The translations under genes were made by a program, and so were the position numbers. The notes under the pieces were generated by a model. The model saw nothing but the letters and a program-made list of their open reading frames with translations. It was not told the origin of the DNA and did not search any database. From a virus: a stretch of 29,683 bases of DNA. Shown piece after piece: positions 1 through 8,257 of the stretch. Numbering within the stretch: position 1 is the first letter of the stretch; each line of letters starts with the position of its first letter. The stretch lies in the IMG/VR virus record IMGVR_UViG_3300034102_001289, positions 1-29,683 of that record, one strand, 5' to 3'.

Positions 1-141
1 AACCCGCGCCAGGTGGTCTAAAATGTGCTTGATGTCCGAGGTCTGGACAGCTTGGGACGTGGTGAGAGCACTCACGTCCTCGCGCATATTATCGAGGGTC
101 CCCGCAATACGTTCGAGTTGTTCCAATTCATTCTCCGGCAT
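1..141 (-). CDS. XhlA-like coiled-coil protein, C-terminus cut by window edge
   Basis: Only the first 47 codons are in the window and the frame is still open at base 1. The start is the ATG at 141, 8 bases after the stop of the holin-like gene. The visible part begins MPENELEQLERIAGTLDNM and continues as a charged, heptad-like helix with several Asp/Glu and Leu/Ile at regular spacing. Short coiled-coil proteins next to small holins are often of the haemolysin XhlA type, which ends in a single membrane helix; that helix would lie outside the window. The family assignment is inference from position and helix pattern. The existence of the gene is well supported by tight spacing. Confidence 0.55.
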   Translation of the reverse strand, partial: MPENELEQLERIAGTLDNMREDVSALTTSQAVQTSDIKHILDHLARV

Positions 142-149
142 TGGAGTTT

Positions 150-347
150 TCACTTCTCGGGCGGTGGTGCCTCGGGCTTGATCGGTGACTGTTTGAGGTA
201 CCCAGCAACGGCCACAGCGGCCCCAATGGCGGCCTTGGCGGCAAGTTGCTTGGGGTGAGTGGTGCCGTCGAACATGAGCGCGTCAGATGCTGCCGTAGCG
301 GCCCCACCGAGCGCGGCGGCGAGAATGGCTTTCCATGCGGTACGCAT
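150..347 (-). CDS. Holin-like small membrane protein
   Basis: This 65-residue protein has two hydrophobic, Ala/Gly-rich segments, roughly residues 5-24 and 36-51, separated by a short polar loop (MFDGTTHPKQ). The second ends in GYLKQSP and is followed by a Pro/Glu/Lys-rich tail. Size, two membrane spans and a charged tail suit a small phage holin, which opens the inner membrane at the end of infection. Its place in a run of small exported proteins after the tail fibre agrees. The start is the ATG at 347, 3 bases after the upstream stop. The segments are weakly hydrophobic, so a structural membrane protein of unknown role is an alternative. Confidence 0.6.
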   Translation of the reverse strand: MRTAWKAILAAALGGAATAASDALMFDGTTHPKQLAAKAAIGAAVAVAGYLKQSPIKPEAPPPEK

Positions 348-350
348 CGC

Positions 351-716
351 TTATGCCTTCTCGATCAGTTTTTCGATAGCCTTTGCGGCGCCGGGGATGT
401 TCAGGATTGCCGATCGCCAATCGGTCGCCAGATCGGCCGCGATGCGCTTAAACTCCTCGACACTGCCGCCGCCGAACATCTGCGCCAGCATGGCCAGGTT
501 GTGCCAATCACCACCGGCGAAAGCGACGAGGTTGTATTTCTCGCCCGGTTCCAGCGCCAGTTCTTCGACGGGCACGTAGTCCGCCGCTTCCGAGGCCGCC
601 ATTCCGTTTGCGTGCAACTTGCCCACCGGGAAGCCGAGCGCGCGGAGTTTGGCGACGAACTTCTCAGCGGCTTCGACGGTCATGTTGTGCGCACTGTTGG
701 TTGCCTTGTAGGTCAT
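351..716 (-). CDS. Hypothetical 121-residue soluble protein
   Basis: I do not recognise this protein. It starts at ATG 716, overlapping the upstream stop by the ATGA pattern. The sequence is mixed helix and strand: an N-terminal helix (residues 13-27), a central acidic part containing PVEELALEPGEKYNLVAFAG, and a C-terminal helical half ending in AAKAIEKLIEKA. No signal peptide or membrane segment is visible, unlike its neighbours. It lies between the exported proteins and the holin-like gene, so a late role is likely, but nothing in the sequence defines it. Confidence 0.7.
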   Translation of the reverse strand: MTYKATNSAHNMTVEAAEKFVAKLRALGFPVGKLHANGMAASEAADYVPVEELALEPGEKYNLVAFAGGDWHNLAMLAQMFGGGSVEEFKRIAADLATDWRSAILNIPGAAKAIEKLIEKA

Positions 717-874
717 AGTTTTTGCTCCGGTTTCTTGATGTCCAGCGGCCCGTATTCGCGGGCGAGTTCTTTTATTTCCTGTTTTGCGGGTTGGTCCAGC
801 GGGAGGAAGTACGGCCCGCCGATCTTGTCGCCGTTGTCGGTGGTGGCCACTACGGCAGCGGTGCGGAGTTTCAC
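713..874 (-). CDS. Hypothetical 53-residue protein, GTG start
   Basis: The reading frame opens further upstream, but the GTG at 874 overlaps the TGA of the previous gene (GTGA), the same junction seen at 1230, so I chose it. The product starts VKLRTAAVVATTDNGDKIGG and ends with a charged Lys/Glu-rich helix. It has no clear membrane segment and no family I recognise. The GGAGGA directly before the GTG is too close to act as a normal ribosome site, so coupling to the upstream gene is likely. Confidence 0.55.
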   Translation of the reverse strand: MKLRTAAVVATTDNGDKIGGPYFLPLDQPAKQEIKELAREYGPLDIKKPEQKL

Positions 875-1230
875 TCCTCCACCGCCCGGTACACCTTGAC
901 GGTCACCGCCTTGTAGTCCACGCCGTCGAATTGGACGAGCGCAATCAGCCGGCCCCAAGCGTCACGAATGAGATCGGCGAATTTCTGCACGCCATCGACT
1001 GTCACGCGCACGGCGTCGCCTTCGCGGATATGAACGAGGACCTGCGTCACCTTGCCCACCGGCCACGGGAAGTCCGGCGCCTGCGCGCGGAGCCGGTCGA
1101 AGTCGATGCAGGACACCTGGACGAGATCGACGTTCGGCGTGGGGTTGCGGTCGTCCTTGCCGCAGATCGACTCGCCCCGCAGCGCCACGACAGCCAGCAG
1201 AATAGCCGGGATCAGCTTTGCGGAGATCAC
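871..1230 (-). CDS. Hypothetical exported protein (119 aa), GTG start
   Basis: The frame is open upstream to 1503, but the GTG at 1230 overlaps the preceding TGA (GTGA). From that start the protein has a hydrophobic N-terminal segment, KLIPAILLAVVAL at residues 5-17, typical of a Sec signal peptide or a membrane anchor. The rest is soluble, with strand-like segments such as VTQVLVHIREGDAVRVTVDG, and two Cys near residues 23 and 40. It follows another exported small protein and may act in the periplasm late in infection. No family is recognised; a spanin-like role cannot be excluded but lacks the expected long coiled coil. Confidence 0.6.
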   Translation of the reverse strand: MISAKLIPAILLAVVALRGESICGKDDRNPTPNVDLVQVSCIDFDRLRAQAPDFPWPVGKVTQVLVHIREGDAVRVTVDGVQKFADLIRDAWGRLIALVQFDGVDYKAVTVKVYRAVEE

Positions 1231-1487
1231 TTTTTCGACTCCGGTTTCGGCGGTTCCGGCAGCGTCAGAAACGTGCCGTCCTGTTGCAACCGGCAGCGAT
1301 CCTTGGGGATGCTGCGGTCGGCGCAAGCCTCGGTGAGGATGACGTCGATTTGCTTGTTGAGTTCGGCGACTTTGGCGGAAAGCTCCGACAGCGCCATACG
1401 TTCGGCGGTCTTCAGGGGGGCGGGGGGTTTCGGCGCTTCGGCCGCCCCGGCCATGCCCATGGCCAGGAGTGCGAGTAGGGTACGCAT
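1227..1487 (-). CDS. Small exported protein with coiled coil (86 aa)
   Basis: The ATG at 1487 gives a compact signal peptide, MRTLLALLAMGMAGAAEA, with a plausible AEA cleavage site. An upstream ATG at 1520 would bury it inside the protein and lies in a hairpin loop, so I prefer 1487. Residues 28-50 (containing ALSELSAKVAELNKQIDVIL) form an amphipathic helix, followed by a Cys pair (ACADRSIPKDRC) and a Pro/Lys-rich tail. A short exported helix with a Pro-rich tail is reminiscent of an Rz1-like or other spanin component, but no lipobox is visible, so this is only a suggestion. Confidence 0.6.
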   Translation of the reverse strand: MRTLLALLAMGMAGAAEAPKPPAPLKTAERMALSELSAKVAELNKQIDVILTEACADRSIPKDRCRLQQDGTFLTLPEPPKPESKK

Positions 1488-1510
1488 AAATTGAGAATAC
1501 CAAGGAGTCT

Positions 1511-1529
1511 GGCGGCGCATAACGCCGCC
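1511..1529. other. Stem-loop before the lysis-region genes
   Basis: GGCGGCG at 1511-1517 and CGCCGCC at 1523-1529 form a perfect 7-bp stem with a 5-base loop. It lies 24 bases before the start of the first exported protein gene. Neither strand shows a following run of T long enough for a normal terminator (plus strand continues GTTACTGTTT). It may protect or process the mRNA, or attenuate it. Confidence 0.5.
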
Positions 1530-1563
1530 GTTACTGTTTCCGCGCGTGGCGGATCAGATAGCA

Positions 1564-1600
1564 GGGTGTTTTCGCACACCCCGCGAAGCACCCGCGCGGG
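1564..1600. other. Hairpin and palindrome upstream of the plus-strand gene
   Basis: GGGTGT (1564-1569) and ACACCC (1576-1581) form a 6-bp stem with a 6-base loop. Ten bases on is the perfect 10-bp palindrome CCCGCGCGGG (1591-1600). Together with the stem at 1511-1529 they fill most of the 146 bases between the plus-strand gene and the exported-protein gene. This stretch could hold divergent regulatory signals, but I see no convincing -35/-10 pair. Confidence 0.35.
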
Positions 1601-1633
1601 AGAGGGCACGCGGGGAGGGCGTAGAATTAAAGC

Positions 1634-1771
1634 ATGACCGTCAAGGAACTCATCGAAAGATTACAGGCGATGCCGCCCGATGCCCCGGTGTTTGTCGCGC
1701 AAGGTGAATACCCTGACGAGGAAGCTGTTGAAATAGTGTTACTCGGCGGTGAGACAGTGGCGATCTATTAG
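1634..1771 (+). CDS. Small conserved-type protein on the opposite strand (45 aa)
   Basis: This is the only plus-strand gene I can support. It starts MTVKELIERLQAMPPDAPV and continues with a second half rich in Glu and Val that reads as two strands (AVEIVLLGGETVAIY). The pattern, a short helix ending in LxxMPPDAxV followed by strand and acidic loop, matches a widespread family of very small phage and bacterial proteins of unknown function. Its stop overlaps the last bases of the convergent tail fibre gene (1768-1771). A possible -10 box TAGAAT lies at 1622-1627, so close to the ATG that a transcript would be nearly leaderless; a GGAGG lies about 15 bases upstream. It may be an independently expressed cargo gene. 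Confidence 0.7.
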   Translation: MTVKELIERLQAMPPDAPVFVAQGEYPDEEAVEIVLLGGETVAIY

Positions 1772-4700
1772 CAGGTGCCGCCGGTCAGGATGCCGCCGCT
1801 GAAGATCAGCGTGCAGGTGCCGGTACCGGCGGAGTCGCGCACGGTCTTTGTCGACGTGATGCCCGCGGAACCGGACGGGGTGGTGATGGTCCCGGAGATG
1901 TTGACGTTCGTGGTAGCAACGGTGGACCAGCGGAAGGATGTATTCCCAAGCGCGTAAAAGTTGTTGGTCGTTGGGACGAGCGTGCCGGATAGCGATGTGC
2001 CGGAACTCAATGCGATATCCCCGTCAATATCGACATGAAAGGTCGAGACCTTGCCCCACCGGTACGTGTTGGACCCGCTTACGTATGCGCCAGTCGTAGT
2101 GGGGAGCACGTCGCCAGTGATGCTGCCTCCCAGGGTCACAGTGCCAGACGCATTCAGATCGATGGCGTAGATCGTGCTGGGGCGAAAGCTGGGATGGCCG
2201 AAGGTGTAGGCGTTATTTGAATCTGGAACGAGATTACCGCCGGCTGATATATCCCAGCGGACGACGTTGTTAGTCTTGAAATACACGGGGAAGTTGTCGG
2301 AAGTCCCAAGTATCGCGGCCGTTCCGAATGAATTTCCGGATTGAACGTAGCAGGTTGGGCACGCGGCCGCAGCTTGCCATGAACCAGCGCCGCCCGTGGA
2401 TGTCGCGGTCCAGACATAGCCTACGGTCGTGGTATCGGTAAGGATGAAGCCAGAGGCAGAGAAGTAGCCAGCCCCATACGAATAGCCAGAGTCGCCGATT
2501 GAGCCAGTTCCGCCGAATAGCGGCTTCATTGTGCCCGCCATCGTCCCGCTGTTGAAGCTGAACGTAGCCGAGCCAGTGGCGGCGATGCTTCCGAGGATCG
2601 TCACCGCTTGATTCTTGATCGTGATAGCGTCCTGATACGTTCCCGAGCCAGTTGCTGTTTGGATGGCAAATTTCTCATCTGTGAATGCTGCCGACTCGTA
2701 CCCAGAGCACACCCGCGCGGCTCCATAGATAGTGCTGGTGACGGTATCGGTAGAGGCAAGCACAAGGCACGCCGGATCATAAAACCCGCTGTTGTTGGTC
2801 TGCGATAAGGTGAGCTGGTTCTGGACGCTAGCGATAGCCACCGTTTGCGGATTGACGAAGGTCTGATTGATGTTGAGCCCGGCGAGCGTATGATCTCCGT
2901 CCTGCACTGTGAGCACGCGCGTCGTTCCGGTAGTCAGCCCGTCCACCTCAAACCGCACGATCTTGCTGGCGTCACTGGAGCCCTTTGCGATGCCGGTAGT
3001 ATCGACGACAGGCAGCGATGAGCCGCCGCTGGCGGCCTGCCAGGAGCCGGCCCCGCCCGTACTCGTGGCCGTCCAGACGTGCCCAACCGTGGCCGCCCCC
3101 GTGTTGATCGTAAGCCCAACGGTGGAAAGTGTTCCGCTATAGTCACCATCGACACTGTAGACATTCGACCAGCGCTTTGAGGAGTCGCCAAATTGCGCTC
3201 CGCCGTTTACTTTAGGCTCAATAATCGATGTGGCGGTTATGGAACCGACGAACAACTCGTTCCACTCATTGCCAGTTGCGCCTATATCGCGCGTGCCAGA
3301 TGGGACCACGTTTCCGGCTATTGTCACTTGTCCGCTGGAATTGATTTGCAGGTAGGAGACGTTGTTGGTTTCGAGGGATAGCGTTTGCGCGTCATTCGTG
3401 CCAATCGTCAGCATCGCTCCGGTGGTGTTTCCACCGTTGACGATACAAGTCGAACACGGCGCGGGGGCGGCCCATGAAGCATTTCCGCTTGCGTCTGAAG
3501 TCAGGATGTAGTTATTTGTTGCCCCCGTGCGAATGGTAATGGTGTTGGTGTCTAAAATACTTCCAAACACGTACGACCAGCGGTTTGACAGGTTCCCAAT
3601 GGTTGGAAGTGTTCCGTCGTCCACAGCGTCACCGCCCGCAATGGTGCGGCCAGCTGGCAGCCAGTTGGCGTATACAAACGTGTCATTCGAAGGCAACGAC
3701 GATAGCGCCCGATAGCCGCGAATCCAACGAGAGCCAGAGTTATCAAGGATGTTAATGGACGATGTGCCAGTGGTGGCGTTGGCCGATAGATACCAAAAGC
3801 CAGTAGCGCCGCCTGTGTCGGCAAGTTGCAGCTTTCGCGTCTGCATGTAATCGCCGGTACCGCCAGCCAGCGCCGTGTCCACGATTTTGCTATACACCCC
3901 ACGCACGCGAAGAGGCGTTGTTAGGTCGCCAATGTTGTAGGTGTCCGTAGCCATCGGCACATACATGCCCGCCGCCGTCCACTGCCACCGCGCCGCGGAG
4001 TCGGTGTAGATCGTGACAGGATGCAACGAGAACGCCCCCAGCCCAACGCCGCTGGATAGACCGGCCCCTAAGCGCCCCGTGATGGTGCCGGAAAGGGAGT
4101 ACAAGGAACCGTAGGAAATGAAATTTTTGTCTTTATCGAACGACGCGGCAATCGTCTGCCCGCTGTTGTTTTTAGATATCAACACATCGAAGCGCGGATA
4201 ACGGTTGGCCGCGGTCGAATCCTCCCAGAGCACCTGCCAGCCGCCGGCAATAATGCCGGTTCCAGCGTCATCCTCCAGTGTCACGGCTTGCTGCACGCCG
4301 AAGCCGGTTGCGGTGGTGCCGGTCGAATGGCGCTCAATTGATCCCACCGACGCGGTGTTATTGGTGCCAGAATCTTTGAGGTACGTGCTGGACTGCACCC
4401 CGTCGCGGATCGTGCCCGACGTGCTAACACGCGTGGACGGAGCGCCTACTACCGCCGCCATGGTGGCCGTTGTGCCGCTTCCCCCGTTGAATCCCGTCGT
4501 GCAGGCCGTGCCGAGATCAACGCCCACGAACGTGATGTTCGTTCCCGCCGCCGCGTCTACAGCCGTGCCGCTGGTCGCGCAGGTAATCTCTCCCCCGTTG
4601 ATCGCCACGCGGTCAGTGGATGCCCCGCTGATGGAGACGGCGGTGGAATAGTTGCGAATTTTGTTGCTGGTGACATTGGCGCCAATGGCGTTTGCCAGCT

Positions 4701-6390
4701 TGACTCCCTGTGTGCCCGCTTCGCCCGCGCCGTAAAACTCGTTATCACTGATTTGCGCTCCCGTGCTAGAGCCGTCCAGGTCGAGGTGTAGGCTGTATTT
4801 ATGCGCTCGAAACGTGTTGCCTGAAATCTTGATATCCGGGCCCGCGTGGTCTGCGTAGATGCCCGTGTGGTCGTAGGTGACGCCCGACAGGTTCGCCATC
4901 CGATTGTCGAGTATGTCGAACTGGGCAAAGCGCGGCCCGGTCAGCTTGATGGCGGTGTATGCTTCGGCGTTGAAAAAGTTGCTAAATGAATTGTTGTGGA
5001 TCTGCGCGCCAGCAAATGGCACCTTGCTATCGAACCAAACGCCCGTGCGGTTCTGATTGTCGAAATTGTTCCCGTAGAAGTGGAATTGACCGGTCGATTG
5101 TCCCACCTTTGCGCCGGTCAGCGTGCCAAGGTTATCGGCAAGGGTGACATGGGTTGCGTCGGTATACGCTGCAATTGTCGTGAGATTGCCGTCCACGTAG
5201 ACAGCCAATCCGACTTGTATCGGCCAGAAGCGGCCCGTGGTGGCGGTGGCGGCTGTGCCGGATACATTAACAGTGGCAAAAGCCAGATCGGCATAGAAGC
5301 TGTCCCGGCAACCAAGAAAGTAATTATTGGCAAATGTTGCCGCGCCTGGCGAGTGAAAAAACACGCCTTTAGAGTCGGTATCTGACGTGCAGACGAAGTT
5401 GTTTTCAAGCGCCGTCAATCCGCCTTGATCGGAGTTGATTTCGTTGGCCACCTCAAACCCAACGCGCGTAGAGTAGAACCGATTGCCGATCACATACAAT
5501 TCCGTCGCGGTCCGGTGGTTGATGCCTACCGCGTGATTTTGCAAGAAATTGTCAATAAAGCGGTCGGACCCACCGTTACTTACCAGCGCTTGCGCATAGA
5601 TTCCCGTGGTGGTGGTGTCACCCACAATCGACATCCGTATCACGTCGAGCGTGTTGTTCGAGTTTTTGCAGATGCCTTGCTGGTTTGGCGTGGTTAGGTA
5701 GATTGCCGATCCGGTTCCCTGCCCCAAGAACGTCACGTTTTTGCCGTTAGTGCAGGCGCGCGTCTTCCACGACGGGTTACCGATGGGATACGAGAGCGTC
5801 ACCGAGCTAGACGCCGCGTTGATTGCTTCCTGTGCACCGACGCTGCCGCTGGCAATGGTCGTGGTGCCCGTGTGGCTGTTGGCCGTCGTGACTTCGATAG
5901 TGCAAGACGTTTGCCCGGTGCCGTCACAGGTGCCAGTGCCGGTCGATGTCACCGCCTCAGACGAGCCCGGCGTGCCAACGAGCCAATACTGGCTTGCAGT
6001 ATCGGTCGCGATGACGCCCAGCGGTCCAGGGGTCAGTGTAATGGTGCGGGTACCAGCCGCGCCCGGAGCGGTGATGGTTTGAGACCAATCGTAGTCGCCA
6101 GGATTGACGTTACCGCCAGCTCCGCACGTGCTCCAACCCCACTGGCCAGCGCCGTCGGTCGAGAGGCATTGGTTGGCGGTGCCGTCGGCGGTGGGAAGCG
6201 TCCAGACGGTATTTGCCGCCACGGATTGCGGCGCCTTGATGCCGACGTAGTTTGTCCCGTTCGTGCGCCGCTCCTGCATCCGCAGTTCGCCCGTAGCGCT
6301 TCCGGCGCTTTGGGTGATGGTAAGAGGCGTCTGTGACTGCCCGAACGCCGCCAGGGCGGCCAGGGCGCAAAGGATGATGGGTTTATTCAT
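1768..6390 (-). CDS. Large tail fibre/tailspike with beta-helix and stalk repeats
   Basis: A 1540-residue protein, probably the receptor-binding fibre or spike. The ATG at 6390 overlaps the upstream stop by 8 bases and gives a signal peptide (MNKPIILCALAALAAFGQSQ); a GTG at 6438 would add 16 residues before it. Residues about 60-87 hold a module with WTLPTADG and TDGAGQWGW. Residues about 210-640 show right-handed beta-helix character: many short turns with Asn and Gly, such as IGNRFYS, ENNFVC, IHNNSFSN, ISGNTFRA and ISDNEFYG. From about 810 to the end come at least seven copies of a stalk repeat of the form (I/F/L)GxxxxRWsxvy, e.g. LGNTSFRWSTVA, interspersed with two copies of VWTATSTGGAGSW and with CxTC pairs (CSTC, CPTC). 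The C-terminus ends in GGILTGGTC. Enzymatic activity on a polysaccharide is possible for the helix but no catalytic residues can be assigned. Confidence 0.85.
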   Translation of the reverse strand: MNKPIILCALAALAAFGQSQTPLTITQSAGSATGELRMQERRTNGTNYVGIKAPQSVAANTVWTLPTADGTANQCLSTDGAGQWGWSTCGAGGNVNPGDYDWSQTITAPGAAGTRTITLTPGPLGVIATDTASQYWLVGTPGSSEAVTSTGTGTCDGTGQTSCTIEVTTANSHTGTTTIASGSVGAQEAINAASSSVTLSYPIGNPSWKTRACTNGKNVTFLGQGTGSAIYLTTPNQQGICKNSNNTLDVIRMSIVGDTTTTGIYAQALVSNGGSDRFIDNFLQNHAVGINHRTATELYVIGNRFYSTRVGFEVANEINSDQGGLTALENNFVCTSDTDSKGVFFHSPGAATFANNYFLGCRDSFYADLAFATVNVSGTAATATTGRFWPIQVGLAVYVDGNLTTIAAYTDATHVTLADNLGTLTGAKVGQSTGQFHFYGNNFDNQNRTGVWFDSKVPFAGAQIHNNSFSNFFNAEAYTAIKLTGPRFAQFDILDNRMANLSGVTYDHTGIYADHAGPDIKISGNTFRAHKYSLHLDLDGSSTGAQISDNEFYGAGEAGTQGVKLANAIGANVTSNKIRNYSTAVSISGASTDRVAINGGEITCATSGTAVDAAAGTNITFVGVDLGTACTTGFNGGSGTTATMAAVVGAPSTRVSTSGTIRDGVQSSTYLKDSGTNNTASVGSIERHSTGTTATGFGVQQAVTLEDDAGTGIIAGGWQVLWEDSTAANRYPRFDVLISKNNSGQTIAASFDKDKNFISYGSLYSLSGTITGRLGAGLSSGVGLGAFSLHPVTIYTDSAARWQWTAAGMYVPMATDTYNIGDLTTPLRVRGVYSKIVDTALAGGTGDYMQTRKLQLADTGGATGFWYLSANATTGTSSINILDNSGSRWIRGYRALSSLPSNDTFVYANWLPAGRTIAGGDAVDDGTLPTIGNLSNRWSYVFGSILDTNTITIRTGATNNYILTSDASGNASWAAPAPCSTCIVNGGNTTGAMLTIGTNDAQTLSLETNNVSYLQINSSGQVTIAGNVVPSGTRDIGATGNEWNELFVGSITATSIIEPKVNGGAQFGDSSKRWSNVYSVDGDYSGTLSTVGLTINTGAATVGHVWTATSTGGAGSWQAASGGSSLPVVDTTGIAKGSSDASKIVRFEVDGLTTGTTRVLTVQDGDHTLAGLNINQTFVNPQTVAIASVQNQLTLSQTNNSGFYDPACLVLASTDTVTSTIYGAARVCSGYESAAFTDEKFAIQTATGSGTYQDAITIKNQAVTILGSIAATGSATFSFNSGTMAGTMKPLFGGTGSIGDSGYSYGAGYFSASGFILTDTTTVGYVWTATSTGGAGSWQAAAACPTCYVQSGNSFGTAAILGTSDNFPVYFKTNNVVRWDISAGGNLVPDSNNAYTFGHPSFRPSTIYAIDLNASGTVTLGGSITGDVLPTTTGAYVSGSNTYRWGKVSTFHVDIDGDIALSSGTSLSGTLVPTTNNFYALGNTSFRWSTVATTNVNISGTITTPSGSAGITSTKTVRDSAGTGTCTLIFSGGILTGGTC

Positions 6391-8254
6391 AGAGAACCGA
6401 ATAGGGCGCGCATACCGCCCACCACTTGCCGTCGGCACGCCCGCGGAACTGGAAGCACGTCACCGAGCCATTTTTTCCAGGGAGCGTAGAGCCGAAATTT
6501 GTATTGAAATCGGAATCGAAGCTGATCGTGTACGGCCCAGCTCCCTGCGTCACGTAGACCGTCAGCAGGTCGGCCGCCGTGGGCGTATACGGGCTAGCGA
6601 TGGTGGTATTGGCCGTCAGCGTAATTTCGATGGGCGTTGAACTGCCGCCAGTGCCGGTCGAGCCGCCGGCCACAAACGAGCCGGTGGCACCGCCGCCAGA
6701 CGAGCCGCCCGCAATGGCCCTCCAGAACTCGACCGCGCCGCCCAGCCGGTTTGTGCTGATGGCTTTGACGGTGAACTGCAACCACTGCCCATAGACATCG
6801 CGAAGGGAAACTTCGCGGATCAAATATGTGCCGCTGGAGACGTTGAAGTAGCTATTAGCGATGGTCTGAAGTTGCCCAGGCCGCAGCGTGTGGCACGTCG
6901 CCTCTACTTGCTGGTCGGTTTCGTAGGTGATCTCGACGGCGTTGTTCTTGCGCGCGGAAACCAGCGTCAGGGCTTCCACGCTGGCCTGTTGCTGCCCGAT
7001 GCCTGGACGGTCAAACGGTAGCGCGTAGATGCCGCTATTGCCTTCGAGCGTGGCGGTGGCGGAGATGTCTGCGCTATCCTCTTCGGCAATCGTGTTTGCG
7101 CCGAACTTGCGGTATACCACGCGGAGCGTATCGGCCGCGGTGAGCACGGTTTCGTCGGCATCCTGCCGAATGTAGACCTTGCCGATTTCGTAGTAGTACG
7201 CCCGGTCGGAGTCGGTGAGCCACTGGGCGAACTCTTTGTCCTCGTCGTTCACCTGGATGCGCACAATTTGCCCGACAGGGTTGGCGAGGGACCATTTGAC
7301 GGTGGAGCCGTCGCCCGTGAAGGATTCGTCCTCGTAGCCTATTTGCTCGATGTCCACGTTGACGAGCGCGGAGTTGCATTTGTCCTCGCGCGTCGTGCGC
7401 ACGCGAATGTTTCGATAGTTGCCGCTGGTGTTGTTGATCGAAAACGGCGCCGTTGCATACGTGCGCGGCTTGAAAAATAGATCGCGCTCCTCGTCAATCC
7501 ACCACACGTAGTTTGAGGCGTCGGCCAGGGCGGCGATAGCTTCAGAGACGGACGTTCCGGCGTCAAAAATGACGGTATCCACCACGGCGCCGCTGTCGAT
7601 GTTGGCGGTGCCGATCGGCTCGGATGTGGCCGCGTCGGTGAGTAGAGCGGATACGATCAGCCCGGCCCGGTTGCTGATGAGAATTTGGTCAAGCGTGCCA
7701 GCGTCGGTGATGTTGACGGCGGCGCCACCGCTGGTGAGGGAGAGCTGCAGCGCCGCGCCGCTGGCCGATATCACGAAGTATTCGACGGTGGCCGAGAGCC
7801 CGCCCGGTATCGCGCCATTGGCGTGGGCCTTGACGCGCACTTTGTCGCCGTTGCTGAGGCTATGCGCCACCGTGCAGGTCAGCGTGTCCGTGCCCGCGTT
7901 GGCGGTGTACTCAAAGTTTCGCTCATAAATCAGCGGGCGGCCGGTGCTGGTGTTGTAGCAGAAGCGGCGGTCAAGGTACTGTTCCCACGAAACGGCGCGG
8001 ATGGCATAATAGCGCCCGGTCGGGTTGGCTTCCGTGATCGAAAATTCGTCTACTTCGTCCACTGAGCCAGCCCATAGTTTCGTCGCTCCCTCGAATAGTT
8101 CGAGGTCTTTGCCGACGACCGGGCGATAGCTGCCGTTTTCGCTGATAACCGTCACGCTTAACCCGGCGCGGGAGCCGAGCGAGTAGGACATATCTAGCGT
8201 GCCTTGTTTCGCGGAGACGGTGGTTCCGTCGATTTTTACGATGGGGGTTGGCAA
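6383..8254 (-). CDS. Tail tip / baseplate hub-like protein, TTG start
   Basis: The 623-residue product follows the tape measure gene by 3 bases and precedes the fibre, the usual place of the tail tip or hub protein. The N-terminal region (about 1-110) has the strand-rich pattern of hub proteins: a domain with DMSYSLGSRAGLSVTV and a WEQYLDRR segment. Residues about 260-400 include YVWWIDEERDLFFKPR, typical of phage tail proteins that bind and orient the tip. A Gly/Ser/Thr-rich linker (about 515-545) leads to a small C-terminal strand domain. The only start before the conserved part is TTG at 8254, with no clear Shine-Dalgarno, so expression probably relies on coupling to the tape measure gene. 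Which tail-tip subunit it equals in known phages is uncertain. Confidence 0.75.
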   Translation of the reverse strand: MPTPIVKIDGTTVSAKQGTLDMSYSLGSRAGLSVTVISENGSYRPVVGKDLELFEGATKLWAGSVDEVDEFSITEANPTGRYYAIRAVSWEQYLDRRFCYNTSTGRPLIYERNFEYTANAGTDTLTCTVAHSLSNGDKVRVKAHANGAIPGGLSATVEYFVISASGAALQLSLTSGGAAVNITDAGTLDQILISNRAGLIVSALLTDAATSEPIGTANIDSGAVVDTVIFDAGTSVSEAIAALADASNYVWWIDEERDLFFKPRTYATAPFSINNTSGNYRNIRVRTTREDKCNSALVNVDIEQIGYEDESFTGDGSTVKWSLANPVGQIVRIQVNDEDKEFAQWLTDSDRAYYYEIGKVYIRQDADETVLTAADTLRVVYRKFGANTIAEEDSADISATATLEGNSGIYALPFDRPGIGQQQASVEALTLVSARKNNAVEITYETDQQVEATCHTLRPGQLQTIANSYFNVSSGTYLIREVSLRDVYGQWLQFTVKAISTNRLGGAVEFWRAIAGGSSGGGATGSFVAGGSTGTGGSSTPIEITLTANTTIASPYTPTAADLLTVYVTQGAGPYTISFDSDFNTNFGSTLPGKNGSVTCFQFRGRADGKWWAVCAPYSVLYE

Positions 8255-8257
8255 GGT

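Noticed and set aside
784-1494. Plus-strand ORF of 236 residues
   Set aside because: Opposite the small exported genes with their overlap chain; no ribosome site or recognisable motif.
1412-1609. Minus-strand ORF of 65 residues before the exported-protein gene
   Set aside because: It covers hairpins and a palindrome, and overlaps the better-supported exported gene in another frame.
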